Assembly (NCBI RefSeq): GCF_016859285.1
Contig: NC_053417.1
Location: forward strand, 13,526,706 to 13,590,705
From: Xiphias gladius
Taxonomy: Eukaryota > Chordata > Actinopteri > Istiophoriformes > Xiphiidae
DNA length: 64,000 nucleotides
Direction of reading: 5' to 3'
The stretch's first letter is position 1, and the number at the start of each line of letters is the position of its first letter. The notes under the pieces are model-generated. The model searched no databases. It was not told the DNA's origin and saw nothing but the letters and a program-made list of their open reading frames with translations. Made by a program: the position numbers and the translations under genes. Shown in pieces: positions 25,363 through 38,109 of the stretch.

Positions 25363-26559
25363 GTAGGTGGCTCTCTCCCGGTTTCCGTCCCCATCACTGG
25401 GCTCACGTTTCCATGTTGTGCTCGTTTGTTTTCCAACGAGAATGGTGCAGTGCAACGTTCTGCACAGCTGTTCATCAAATGGACAAGGGGCATTTCAGAA
25501 TATGGCATAACGTAAATATTTGCATGATTTCACATATCTTTTATGTTTTTATTTTTACCTTTGTCCTTCTTTATGTTGTTGTGTACAACAGTATTTTTCT
25601 TATGTGTGTGTGCGTGTGTTAGAGATAAAGAGAGTGAAGGAGAGAGGAGGGAAAATGGGAAGCAGAAGAAAATCAATGCATGTCTTCTAGGAGTGTGAAT
25701 GCACATGGGTTAGCGTGAGTGCCTTGTGTGTGCGTGTGTATTTGTTTTAAAGGAAGACGCGCACTGTGCAAAGGGGCAGGGGAAAGTTTGTGCTGTATTC
25801 ACTATATGCGTGAGGAAGCGATGAGCAAGACGGAGAGACAGTGGCTGTACTGTACATGTGATACTGCAAGTTCACATGGGTGCAGAGGTGGGACGTGACT
25901 AAGGATCTACTCAAGTACTGTGCAGTATGCACAGTACAGGTACTTAAATATTTTTATTTTGGGGGAATTTCAGATGAAGCTATCGCACAATCCATGAAAG
26001 GGACCATTCTTCACAATGACTACAATTACTTTTAATACTTAAATAATAACAGCTAATCGTTGCTACTTTGTGTTTATTCATGGACATGCAGGTATATTTA
26101 GAAGAATGTTACTTATAGATAACTTATAGATAAAAGTTATTATTTATGTTTGTGTCAAGAAAATATAATTGAACGCGGGCATTTGTACGGCTGTTTCTAA
26201 ACAATCCTGATGTAAGTAAATATTTACCAGCATGGGAGACAGCAGCATCAGTTGTCTGATGTTGGACCCTGTATTATAAGAGATTTGATCTAGGTGGGAG
26301 TGAAAGCGAGTTCAGGTGTTTGGAGTTGTGCTGGTGGGGCAGCTCTTTTGTTTAAACTTCTATCACAGATTGTGTCTTTAAGAAAATTTGTAAAAGCAGG
26401 TTTTTCCTGCTTTGTGGTATGTGCATAAATTGGGATTTGAATACCCTGCATGACATGAATGTGTATGTGAATGTTTGTGTTTACAAAACATGATGATCTA
26501 TCTGTCTATCAGTGTAATAATAATGTCTTTTTATCGCCCTTGTTTCTGCTTTTTTCCAG
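25363..26559 (+). other. amigo1: amigo1 5' UTR intron
   Basis: It starts with GTAGGT and ends with a pyrimidine-rich tract and CCAG (TTTTTTCCAG at 26550-26559). The content is AT-rich with GT-rich patches near 25.6 and 25.7 kb. No coding feature is recognised. Amigo1 genes commonly have the whole coding sequence in the exon after such an intron, which matches here. Confidence 0.65.
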
Positions 26560-26662
26560 CCTTCGATCAGCAATGTCTGGGAATACTCCAGCTGCTCTTC
26601 CATGCCGTATTCTGAGAATGGGATCATAGTAAACCTCTCTGGGATTTAGATCAACTGCTAGC

Positions 26663-28201
26663 ATGTTGCAGCCTGCCACCAGAACAGGTGACAGCCTGTT
26701 GGAAATATTACCTCACTGGAGTAAGCGTCCGAGATGGGCCCTCTTCCTCGCCCTCTCCATGGCTCTACTCTGGCTTCCAGGGGCAATGGGATCTACCCTA
26801 AACTGCCATAACACGTGCATCTGCGCCTCAAACATAGTGAGCTGCTCAAAGGTGAATCTTTCCACCGTCCCGACTGGGATACCACACTACACTGCTGTGC
26901 TGGATCTCAGCTATAATGATATAACGCGGCTGCGATCCGAGTGGACCCCGGTCAAGCTCCCGAAGCTCCATAACCTGCTCCTCAGCCACAATGGTCTCCA
27001 CTTCCTGTCCTCAGAGGCGTTCGTATATGTGAAGCACCTGCGCTACTTGGACCTGTCCTCCAACAACTTGCGGCAGCTGGATGAGTTCATCTTTGAGCCT
27101 TTGGTCAACCTGGAGGTCCTCCTGCTGTACCATAACCAAATTTCACAGATTGACCGCTCAGCCTTTGTTGGCATGATCAACCTTCAGAAGCTCTACCTTA
27201 GCCAGAACCAAATCTCCCGCTTACCCGTGGAGCTGGTCAAGGAAAAGTCCCGCCTGGAGAAACTTAGCCTCCTGGATGTTTCCTCCAACAAGATTAAGAT
27301 GTTGCCCATTGATGAGCTCCAGGTGCTGCCTGCTTGGCTTAAAAATGGCCTCTACTTCCACAATAACCCTCTGCTGTGTCACTGTGATCTCTACACACTC
27401 CTAGCCCATTGGTATATTCGAAAACTCAACTCTGCTTTGGACTTCAAAGATGACTACATGTGTATTCTGCCTGGCCCGCAAAAGACACAAGTGGGTGTTT
27501 TTGATCTCAGTGGTGACAGTATGAACTGCAGCACATTCAAGGAGGCAGATGAAGAGGCTTTTCTGGAGCAAACACTCACCCTGGGCTGTGACACCAAACA
27601 CAGAGACATGTTAAAGACCTGGACGATGCCTGGCAACGTGCAGGTGACACCTGGAACCAACCAGACAGCCAAAGTCTTGCCAGATGGAAGTCTGCAGATT
27701 AGTCCGGTGAGGTCTGAGGACTCTGGGACCTACACTTGCTTTGCGATGAGCGAGGCATTTAATGAGACGATCTATGTGGTGCTGAAGGTTCACAACTTCA
27801 CGATGCACGGGGGCGGAGAGACCCTGAACACAGCATACACCACCTTGGTTGGCTGCCTGGCCAGCGTGGTGCTGGTGCTCATGTACCTTTACCTGACGCC
27901 GTGTCGCTGTTTCTGCTGCCCCAACAAGGGTAAGACTCGGGGTGAGGACAGCATCCACTCCTCCATGCTCAGTGTGACACCGACCCACGAGGACCCAGTG
28001 CTCAAGGCTGAGCTGAACAGGCACGTTGCATTCATAGACTCAAAGGACTTGCAGGGCCAGAACGGCAAGCTGAACCCCAATGGGGATGAGGATGATGATG
28101 ATCTGGATGCAGAGGCTGGTTCTCTTATGAAGGGGAAGAGGAAGAAGTCAGTAGCAGAGTCCATTAGCTCCGTCTTTTCAGACACTCCCATGGTGGTCTG
28201 A
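26663..28201 (+). CDS. amigo1: AMIGO1 adhesion protein (LRR + Ig, single-pass)
   Basis: Intact 512-aa single-exon coding sequence (family about 490 aa). An N-terminal signal sequence ends near residue 43. An LRRNT cap follows (C48, C52, C54, C61), then leucine-rich repeats at about 76-215 with LxxLxLSxN-type cores. The LRRCT cap has C239, C241, C267 and C289. One Ig-like domain has C309-C359, W320 and DSGTYTC. TM is about 393-411, then a 99-aa cytosolic tail with CRCFCC, an acidic DEDDDDLD stretch and a Ser-rich C-terminus. Family knowledge: AMIGO1 is a homophilic/heterophilic adhesion protein of neuronal membranes, promotes neurite growth and is an auxiliary subunit of Kv2 channels. The exon begins at 26560, leaving about 100 nt of leader before this ATG. 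AMIGO2 and AMIGO3 are alternatives, but sequence and synteny favour AMIGO1. Confidence 0.96.
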   Translation: MLQPATRTGDSLLEILPHWSKRPRWALFLALSMALLWLPGAMGSTLNCHNTCICASNIVSCSKVNLSTVPTGIPHYTAVLDLSYNDITRLRSEWTPVKLPKLHNLLLSHNGLHFLSSEAFVYVKHLRYLDLSSNNLRQLDEFIFEPLVNLEVLLLYHNQISQIDRSAFVGMINLQKLYLSQNQISRLPVELVKEKSRLEKLSLLDVSSNKIKMLPIDELQVLPAWLKNGLYFHNNPLLCHCDLYTLLAHWYIRKLNSALDFKDDYMCILPGPQKTQVGVFDLSGDSMNCSTFKEADEEAFLEQTLTLGCDTKHRDMLKTWTMPGNVQVTPGTNQTAKVLPDGSLQISPVRSEDSGTYTCFAMSEAFNETIYVVLKVHNFTMHGGGETLNTAYTTLVGCLASVVLVLMYLYLTPCRCFCCPNKGKTRGEDSIHSSMLSVTPTHEDPVLKAELNRHVAFIDSKDLQGQNGKLNPNGDEDDDDLDAEAGSLMKGKRKKSVAESISSVFSDTPMVV

Positions 28202-29240
28202 GATGAGACAATGGATGCCACATGACTAGATGTATATGGTACAACGTGAGCCATGTTTTAGTTAACGTAAACTGTGACTGTGAGCTTGTGGGAGAAAACA
28301 GAGAAAGGATGTTCATCTGTAGTTGCTGGCAAGTGGAAATGAGGATCTCAAAGGGAGTAAAAAACAAACTGTCTTGTTGTCGACAAGGACAATAAGCAGG
28401 ACTTTTCCAGCATTTTAATCTGTAGCACTTAATATTCATACTGTGAAGGAATGGCAGCATGCATGGCAGTTGACAATGGAAACTACTGACGTCTTAAGAG
28501 AATAAAAGGTAGATAAATTGTGAATATCAGCACTCAGGAAGTGATCAATTAAAATTGCTAACGTGTGGGAAAAACATATGATATAATGCACAGATTGAAA
28601 TTAGATTTGAAAAAAAAAGGAGTTCACTTATAGTATATATTGAAACCACGGCTGGCTCATAATTATATTTATTACGAGGACTAGAATAGATTGCATCTTA
28701 CGTAAACATTAGACCATAGATACATTTACCCCTTCTCTATCAACACAGGGACAGATTCTTAGATAGACAAACCACTGTCACCAATCTATGAATACATGTG
28801 TCATTAACCTTGAGAAATCTATAGAGAAACATCATGCCATAAACCCACATTATATGAGACTGATCAGTATGAGGGGAATAAAGGAAATGTGGAATCATCA
28901 AATGTTTAATCATCTATATTGAGAAATTGATGGTGCAAACATAATATTAAGAGGCCGTCAGGTCATTTTCATCCACATTCATAGCTGATACTTAGTTGCA
29001 CTCAGATATAATTCATCACAATGATCCTTATTTATATTCATAGTCATATCTGTAGCGATGTAAGAGAGAGCTCTTTTTTTCCTTTGCTATGTTAAGGGAT
29101 CATTTTATATAGATATATGGTATAAAATTGTTAACCAGCTCGAGGCCGGTCATTGTTTATAAATGAATTGTGTATCAAAATAATTGGTTACTACTATCTA
29201 CATTAAAACCTGAAATAAACTTGAAGCCTTACACAATAAA
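28202..29240 (+). other. amigo1: amigo1 3' UTR (putative)
   Basis: AT-rich sequence after the stop. AATAAA signals occur at 29214-29219 and 29235-29240, giving a 3' UTR of about 1 kb. An earlier AATAAA near 28500 could be an alternative. The true cleavage site is unknown. Confidence 0.5.
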
Positions 29241-29791
29241 AAACATGGAACGCCTCCGGCAGTTATAAATTAGCTACAGGGAAGTATTTTCTCTTGAGTG
29301 ATTATCAACAGATCGTCTCAATTCTGTATACAGACAGGTGCCATGGTCCTTACAAGGGCAAATAGGCTTCTGTTTGTTTTCCACTGAGGGGCCACTTACT
29401 GTACTGCAGACTGTAATTCCTCTTCTTGGCCAAGTGATAGCATTTGTTTCTCTCCGCCACACTAGCAAAAACTTAAATACCAAACCCATGCTAAAAGATA
29501 CCAGCTTTAGTTAATTTTATTCTTTCCTGTGTGTGAAATGTGCACCTTACACAAAATCATGATATATTTTAATGTAAATTGCTAAAAAAAAAAACCCAAA
29601 AACCTGAACATTGGTGTATCCAATTCATTACATCGTGATTTATGTCATAGATTAGTGTTTGATCTTACATTTTGCTGAGACGGACAACTCCCAGTGTCAC
29701 ACTGATTAAAAATGTAGCCTGTGGTTGGAAGAAAATGATGTACGTTGTAATCGGAGGTAAACACTAGAGCCTGCCACATAACAAAACCAAC

Positions 29792-29816
29792 AAGCTTCCT
29801 TCTGAAGAGGAAGCTT
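29792..29816. repeat. 9-bp inverted repeat (hairpin)
   Basis: AAGCTTCCT at 29792-29800 pairs with AGGAAGCTT at 29808-29816 across a 7-nt loop. This small perfect hairpin in intergenic DNA has no assigned function. Confidence 0.7.
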
Positions 29817-32800
29817 ATGAATAATATTGACGAGCTGATTTTACTGTTTGTAGCTGCTGACAGGAAACCTCTTGTAACGCAGGGGACTCTGTGATTTTAT
29901 CCCGCAGAGGATCCCTTTGTCTCAACAATTACTATTGAATCTTTTGTGAATTGAACTTACTAGACACATTCTATGCTGTGCATATTTCATTGACAAGGTT
30001 TAAAACAGGAGACTGTGTCTTGGCATAAACAAGAAGGAGTGATTTCATTAAATTGTGCGGCTATCCTGTCATAGTACAACAAGGCCAGACCCGCGTAAAG
30101 GCTAATTGCGTCTTTTGATGGGATGCAGCTTCCCTCTGCGTTCCACGTCTTTGTCTCTCTGAGCATGAGAGGATAGGTGTGTTATCATGAGTCACAGCAA
30201 CACAAAGCCATTCTCTCTGGCTCCCTCTACACCGTCCGCCTCAATTCAGCCCAGATGTGTTTGCTTTGTTTGTGTACCTCTGTCATTACGAGGCTGCCCT
30301 TACTTAAGTTCAAAAGCAATCATTCAACCAGGCATTGAATGTTATGCCCTTTAAGTAGTCTGTAATTTGTTTATGACGGAAACGCCTGGAGCTGTCCTTG
30401 AACATCTGCTTTCCCACTCAGTCATATGGTTGGAAAGTACAGTATAATATAAGAATTTGAGTTTTTCACCTCAAAAAGTACCACAGTATACTGTATATAT
30501 ATGAAGAACTGATAGTTCTGTAAATCACATATATCTTGGGTAGAAATATCACTTTAGCTCTCAAATGTTGAGATGTACACATGTCTGGGAGCAGTAAGTT
30601 CTAACACAAAAATTGGTGTAATATTCACAGTGGCTGTGTGCACTGCAACATCTCCTATGTGGGTGAGAAAAGGAAGTCACACTTATCAGAGAGGTGGTGT
30701 GTGAATCACTCCACTCTCTCACAAATAGGAATACCAGGTGGAGAAATATAGAGCAGCAAAAATACCACAAGATGCACTTAAAAAAAAAAAAGAAGCCACA
30801 TTTGGAACTACTGCAGACTGGCTGCAGTTGCTGAAGAAACTGCCCCCTTTTAAGGGATCCATGCTCCATATTTTGCCCTCTAGAATTGAAATATGTGTGT
30901 TGTTCCCTGCTTGTGTATAGTGGGATCAATCTAAAACCCCTTGGACTAAAACCATACTCACATATTACGGCTGTTAAATCATCAAGGAATAGCTTGTGTT
31001 TGCCCTGCAGTATCCCAGTGTCAACCTAGTGAAATCTGCCGTGGTTAAGGTGGTCTCTTTCTTCTGTGGGTTGTCACTCAAAATACAGGTTTAACTTATG
31101 TACAGAGAAATACTAAGTGCTATTGCTATTGAAGGTCCTGACATAGAGGAGTCGATGGCTTTGTTCCCTTTCAAAGCAAATCTGCCTTCCTATATATATC
31201 TATATATACAGTACATATATGTATTAAGACTCACTTTTCTGTGTTCAGTATTGATTAGCTGTGTTCTGCTATGTTCTACCAGTGTACTGACTGTATTCTT
31301 GTATGATATGATGTTGATCATTTTGCATTTCGTCTGCCACTGTGCTACTGTTAGTTGTTTCAACATTCAAGTCTTGACATAAATGTTTATTTTTTAAGTG
31401 GGGTGGGGTTTAGTTTTTTATTGAAAGAGGATTATTTTACATTTGACTCTGCTGAGGAATACGGTTAAACTGAAAATATATTTGAACATGTATCGAAAAC
31501 TGCATAGGAAGGATGCCAATTTTGAAGTCATTGGACATGATACATCGTAATGGGCAGTGAGTATGTAGCCGCCAATAATATTATTTTTTGCTCGTAAAGC
31601 CATTAGGAATTCAGGAGAAAGTGCTTAATGAGAATGGTGATGTAGGGAGTGGTAGGTGGAGAGATTAGTTCTCCAACAGACACTTTATGACAATTAAAGC
31701 AATGACTTTCTATCTGTCAGAAAAGTTAAAGAATTAATATAAATAAATAAAAAGCCAGGGATGTAATGAATAATGAAAACTGAGAGATGTGTCCACCCAC
31801 AACAATGAATTCCTGAAACACAGTGGGTTTTGAATGGATTTGAAGACAGATGGTAAATGAATTTTCTCAGGACTATCTCAGTTTTAAGTTCTAATGTAAT
31901 ATGATGTGAAAAATTTAATGAATATAATAATTTTAAAGGTTTTCACATTTGCAACAACAATAAGACAAAATTTTTGGTTTTAGAGATCTGTGCAGTTCAC
32001 AGGCCCTTTGCTATTTGCAATAACGGTACTATAACTGTTCCCTTAATGATCAGTTATCACAGATTAAAAAGGGAATGGTCTCTAACTGCCCAACACACGT
32101 CTCTCTCCACAGATTAACTATGTAGTAGCAATTAGAGGAACATCCTTGAGATGGTGGAGCTAAGCTCACTGCTTCTACAGTGTCCTACTAAAAGTGTCCA
32201 TAGGACAAGATGGGAGCTTTTAACAGCATTAAAAGCACCGAGTTTATTGACCACTGCTTCAGAGATGAGCTGGTTGGTCACTGACATAAAATCTTGGTCT
32301 TGCAGCTAATGGAATGGCTTTGCATGGTACACTTAAGAGCTTTTCTGATTGCAGGATAGGTACAACCTAGTAGGCATTACAGATAAAGAATACTGATATA
32401 TCATTTGACTTAATAAAACATCAAGGTTTACACTTTGTGCTGTCTCCATTTTTACTGGTCTCTAACTTTTACTGAAAAATGTTCCTGTAGTTATTCGCCT
32501 TTAAATTTTTATGGCTGTGTATCGGAATGATTATATTAAGGACAAAGCTGTGACAATTTGTCAAAATTACTATGACTAATGTTAAGAACTTTTAACACAG
32601 TAAATATAGAGTTACCGTTTTGGGATGCCGTAGACAGACCACCATATATTTCCTCTACTAGTAATGGACTCAATTTTAGCAAAAAAAAAAAGCCCCTTAT
32701 GGCAAACCTTATCTACAGACAGTGAGGGAGTCATATATAAGCGGCCCACAAGATATAACTGTTAATAATGTTGAACGGATGAAAGATACCTCACTTCATT

Positions 32801-33272
32801 TTTACTACCTGTCACATGACCAGAATAGAACAGTCTGTGTAGGTATATATACACAATGTGTGCTTATGCAACTTGGTGGAAATGGCTAAAGGTTCAGAAT
32901 GCTAATCTTTCTGAAGGGGCACATTAATGACTTAACACCATCTAGTGGTAAAACGATGTAGTTTACTGTTCGATGTACCCGCTGACATTTAACGGCCACT
33001 TCCACTGTAAACTGTTATTGCTTTGAGAAATAATATAGGGGTTTAGAATTTTTTAAAAAATAATTTTGAGGGTAAAGTTCATGTCTGTTAAAATTTCCAA
33101 TTTGGGTTTCAGAATCTAAGATAGAAGCAAGAGCAGAAAAAGATTTTGATAAAACATGTTTTCAAATAACTGAAAATAACTTTGCACACCTGAACGTACG
33201 ACAGGTGCATCAGAGGGCAGCAAAAGGTGTTTAAAAAAAACAAAGCCGCACACCGGCTCACTGACTCCTGGT

Positions 33273-33315
33273 ATTTTAAATCATTGTACTGACTTCTGGT
33301 ACAATGATTTAAAAT
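33273..33315. repeat. perfect 17-bp inverted repeat (hairpin)
   Basis: ATTTTAAATCATTGTAC at 33273-33289 is exactly the reverse complement of GTACAATGATTTAAAAT at 33299-33315, with a 9-nt loop. It lies about 160 bp beyond the putative atxn7l2 poly(A) signal. It could be a tiny palindromic transposon remnant or a structured RNA element; neither is established. Confidence 0.85.
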
Positions 33316-33477
33316 GTCATGTTTATAATGCCACTCGCTGTTGGAAAACCAAAAATGATCAGAGTTTCATAATTTGACTAAATGAGTAATGAGTAAACTA
33401 ATCTGACCCAAACTGCAGTTGTACTATCTTTAATGCTCCATCAAAAGATGACAAAGGGCTATAAGGATTCAAGGTAT

Positions 33478-33834
33478 TTTATTTGTTTTGCCATGAAGTG
33501 ACTTTTCATTTTAGCAGCATAGTGAGTATTTTGAGGTATGTTTATGCTCTTACACAGGTAATTAACTGAGACATTTAGTTATATAGAAAAGTAGACATTT
33601 TGCAAAAATAAATACATACAGTAATATGCAAACAAACAATTATTCCTGATTTCTGTGCATAAAAATGTGAAGACATAAATAAATGTGGACAAACACACAT
33701 AAATACCTCGAAGCACATTCAGACACTCGTACGACACACGTCTTTTCAGGCTTACGGGGCTAGATCTGCATCATCAAAAAAACCCTGATGATCTGTAGCC
33801 TATTGCATGTAGAGCAAGAGAGGCTTCCCGCTCT
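33478..33834 (-). other. atxn7l2: atxn7l2 3' UTR with poly(A) signal
   Basis: The minus strand has AATAAA at 33483-33478, about 350 nt past the stop codon. No other feature is seen. The cleavage site is inferred from this signal only. Confidence 0.45.
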
Positions 33835-36800
33835 TTAAGAGTTGGATTTTTTCTCCAGGCCCCAGGGAAACACATCCCCAATGTTCTTTCCTTTCCAGGT
33901 GAGGAGGCTGGAGTGGGAAGGAGAGGACAACCGCTTACACTTGGAAGTTCTGGATAGTGAGGAGCTGAGGGGCGGTGACTCATTGCTGTCTTTACGCTTT
34001 TGGCCACGACCCTTGTGATCGTAACCCACCACCTTCTGCTGAATTCCCGGGGGCGCCCCACTGCTGCGGGGGGAGCGATTGCTTATTGCTGCAGGTAAAG
34101 GGGAACGCTTCTCCAAACTTGACAAGTGTCCCTCTGAGGGCTTTAGTGGCGGAGCAGGACATGGCTTCTTTCCGTGTAAGAAGGTACCACTGGCTGGTCC
34201 TTGAGAGGACGGGATGTGTGGCTGGCCCTTCTCATGGAGGGGGGGATCCCGGATGTATCTGGAGGATTTGTCCTCACGGCTGTGTTGCAGCCTGGTAGCT
34301 CTCTGTGCTGCGCTTGCATCTTGCATAAGCGCCACCTCCTTCGGCTGAGCCTTGCTGGGTCGTCCAACGGGGTTGCGCCATTGGCCACACCCAAGGCTCG
34401 CAGAGGAGGTGGTAGAAGGCGGTTTGGTACTTTGAGAGTTTTGCTGACTGCTTTTGGTTTCCAGTTGCCCCAGTGAGGTCGACTCAAGGCTAATGGAGCC
34501 AGTAAACTGAGAGGGTCTAGCTGCAGTCCTCACAGTTGGTGGTGTGACATGACAAGACCTGAGACCTGATGATACTTGAGGCATTTTCCTGTAAGTTAAA
34601 GGAAAAACATGAGGCTGATTAAATTCCTGTATTTCATGTAAAATTCATAACGCATTAGTCCCTGCAAGGAGGAAACCAGATTCAGCTGCAAAACAGTGCC
34701 CTGGATTGGAATCAATGTCTTGTTCAGGGACAGACACTAGCACGCACTGTATCCCGGCTGGATGTCTCCAGGCTGGATGTCTTCACCTTGCCGAATCCAA
34801 ATAGGTGCCATTACTGCTAAGTACGGTGCGATGATACTCACTTCCACAAGTGCGTGCTGACATGGTGCTCCAACATGGCACTGAGGGCAAACCGCAGGTG
34901 ATGCAAACGGCGGTCAAAGGTGAAGATGCTGCAACCCAAAGTATGGCATCCAAAAGTGCATAGCTACAGAACAGAGAAAATTTTTCAAAGACACACACAC
35001 TCCAGTGTCCTTTGAAGAAGACTAAATTTCCTCTCAGACAATGACAAAATCTGCAAATGTTTTTTCAGAATCATACATCATAACTGCTTAGCCTAAAAGT
35101 TCATTTTTCCTCTTAAAACAATCATACTAAATAATTTAAAAATATTTCTGAAGTGGGCTTATGGTACAAATCCCAACTACTGGCTGCTGCTGTGGTTCTG
35201 TATGTTTCTCCACTCACCCGGAGAGGTTTGGGGTGCCAGGGTGAGGCAGGCAGGTCTGGGGCTTCCTCCTGCTCGTCGTCTTCACTTTCCTCACTTGAGA
35301 GCAGGCTCTGGTTGAAAGGATAGGGAGGCTGTACCTGCACTGCTACAGTGCTGTCACCTTCCTCTTCTGGAAAGCTTTCTTGTGGAGCCCTGGCCTTCCT
35401 TGAAGCAAAATAATGCGAAAATGAAAATGATGAACTTCATCTCCAACAACAGTTTGCAATGGCTACTCATGAGGTATTTGAGTGAATAAAATTAACTTTG
35501 TGGATATGAAATAAATGGTATACCATACCTGAGGATGTGGCAGTTGCTGTTGAAGTTGTATCTACTGCCCTGAGTTGTTATTTTCTCTTCAAAAGTTTCC
35601 AAATGTTGCTCTTTGTCTTTTAATTTGACAAGAAGCTGCTCCATATCTCGTCCTGCTGGGGCGGTTCTCTGCTCCCCTGCCAACTGATCAAAAGTCTTGG
35701 CACTTCCCAGTGCTTTCTGCTGCTGGTGGATGGAATCAGTCTGTGTGGAAAGAACAGCAACATCCCATCTCAAACAAATGATAGAGTCTTCCATGTTTCC
35801 GCATCAAATTACAAAATGCAAACAAAACACTCATATCTCTGTTAATAATGAACAACACTAAAGATACTGGTGACAGTATTGGGTGAAAGGAAAAGGCACT
35901 GAGAGTTTACATTGCATATAAACTCCCAGCTCCCCAGCTTCTTCCTTTCTGGATCCAGAACTCTGCAGTGTTTGTTCAGGTCACATTCTTTCTCTATGGG
36001 GGAAAAGAGCAAACACAGTGGTCAGTGAATAACAGCAGGACACAGTCAATAGTGATCCATGCTGATGGAGAGATTACAGACCACCATATGGTCATTTTTC
36101 TACGACAAAATAATAGGCAACGATTCTGCATACGTTCTAGTTACACTATGATGCAAATACTGCTGTACAGGACATACTATATCCAGGCTAATGCACTAAT
36201 ATACTTTTAAAAAATGTTCAAGAACCACTGATATTTAAAAAACATGACAGAAAAGCAGCAGGGGAAGAAACAACAGAAGTTTGTAAGAACAGCAAACTTA
36301 CTGTCTATGTTTTTATAAATCCGACTGTAGGTTCTCTTTCCCCGCAAGGGACTGACAGACTGTCCAGCTGTGGACGTCTGCACAGAGGGTCTCTCTGACG
36401 GCAGAGTGGAGGAGGAACAGAGGCCAGAGGGCAGGGGTCCCAAGTGCGGGACGCAAGGTGTGGACGAAGAGCGGTGCGGGTTCTCCTGAGGGAACTTCTC
36501 CACTAAAGGCAAACTTAAGAGGCGGTTGTAGAAGTACACTTCAGAACTCACTTATAAGATTCATGCAATTCAGATTTGCAATTTATATACAGTAAGTGAC
36601 AAAAGTCAGGTCTGTGCCTCACCCAAATGGCATAAAAACTAACACAGTTTCTAACTTGGATCAGATGCGCAGCATTCTGTATATTAGACGTTCCTTTTCT
36701 TTTAGTACATGGGTCTGTTGATGCTTTGCCATCTGGGTCAATGGAATATTGAACTTGTTAATAAATAAGGCCACATTGCAAAAGTATCACTGTGCTCGGT

Positions 36801-38053
36801 ACATATTCTAAAACTAAGTACATTTGTTTTTTTTTTTCTTCCATTATACTTACAAGCATTACACTGCCTCACCCACATCTGCGATCTTTCAACAAAGCAA
36901 CAAATAAAAAGGATGCAAAGAGAACCAACCCTCAAGCTGAGCATCTCCTAAATCAGTATAATTCACTTTTACTGTGTTGTTGTGAAGTCAACAATCTCAA
37001 ACAGTACCTCACTGCCTCCCTCCGGGCCTTGCTAGGCCAGAGCTGGTGGACAGGTAACGCGTCTGAGGATGGGGCACCACCCTCATGATGTCTGCCACCC
37101 TTCTGCCCCTCTCTAGAGAAGGAAATGTTTGAAGGAGGCCGGCCCGGGACAGGTCGCTGCACTGGAGCCACAGTAGATGACTGGCCGCACGTCTTTGTGA
37201 GCGGTCCATGACGCCTCTCACAGTGTTTCTCGAAGGCCTCAGGCTTCACCACCTGGCCACAGTGGCTGCACACCACCAAATAAAAATCATCGTGTGCAGG
37301 GCAGTGGCCATATATGTGCATATCTGTAGAGGAAAATGCAAATTAGAGTTCAAGTGAAATCAATGTTATGATTCAACTGTCCGAGGTGGTGCTGAATACT
37401 GTCAGTTTTACTTGGTCTTCACCTTCTTTCCTGAGGGTCATGGTCTCAGATCGGTTCCTCCCCCACTTGCTGCCGTCTTCAACATTAGACCCAGCTGCAT
37501 GCAACGCAAAAACAGTCCGCATGAAATGTTGAAATGGGGCACTCCTGTAGCCTCTACCCATTAGCAGGTTTACTGAGATATCTGGACATCTTTGCGGAGT
37601 TAAGACCTAAACACGTCTTTCACGTCAGTGCGTGTTCCAGCTCTCGAGTGTTTCGACGGGTTTTAAACGTGAATTTAAAAGCCAGCGCTTCTTGGAGACT
37701 CCTGCTATAATACAGCCTCTCCCTGTAGCTCCCTTGATGTCTGGTCGGGCCGTGGCTAATGCTTGCCGGTCAATTTTTGCTGTTGGCGAGCTGCACAAAT
37801 CCTTCTTAAGTAGTGCTGTTGTTTTTAGTGTGACAGTAGCTGACAGGCTAACGCTAACGGTGAATTTACCTGACCACAGGTGAGCCGTTCGCGTTTTGTT
37901 TACTAGCTACCGTTTCATCACTACCGTACTACATATGTAAGAAACAATAACTTAAATCTGTGTTTAGTTTAGTGCCAGTAAAGACTGTTTAGCAAACCCA
38001 CCCTGCACTAGGACCCAGCGGGTCTTTTGTTTGGGTTTCGCCTTATGCCGCTC

Positions 38054-38109
<56 letters not shown>

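Larger units (their letters stand above)
29241..33477. other. intergenic DNA between amigo1 and atxn7l2
   Basis: About 4.2 kb between convergent genes with no coding exon recognised. In mammals CYB561D1 lies in this gap; I find no b561-like membrane protein here. Two small hairpins are listed separately. The rest is AT-rich with TA-rich patches near 30.49 and 31.2 kb. Confidence 0.5.

Noticed and set aside
25149-25622. ORFs of 118 and 157 codons through the amigo1 leader
   Set aside because: They cross a strong splice donor at 25363 and have no recognisable domain; at most they contain upstream ORFs.
33975-34476. Plus-strand and alternate-frame ORFs over the last atxn7l2 exon
   Set aside because: They are antisense or off-frame shadows; the 249-codon minus frame fits the exon phases and family C-terminus.
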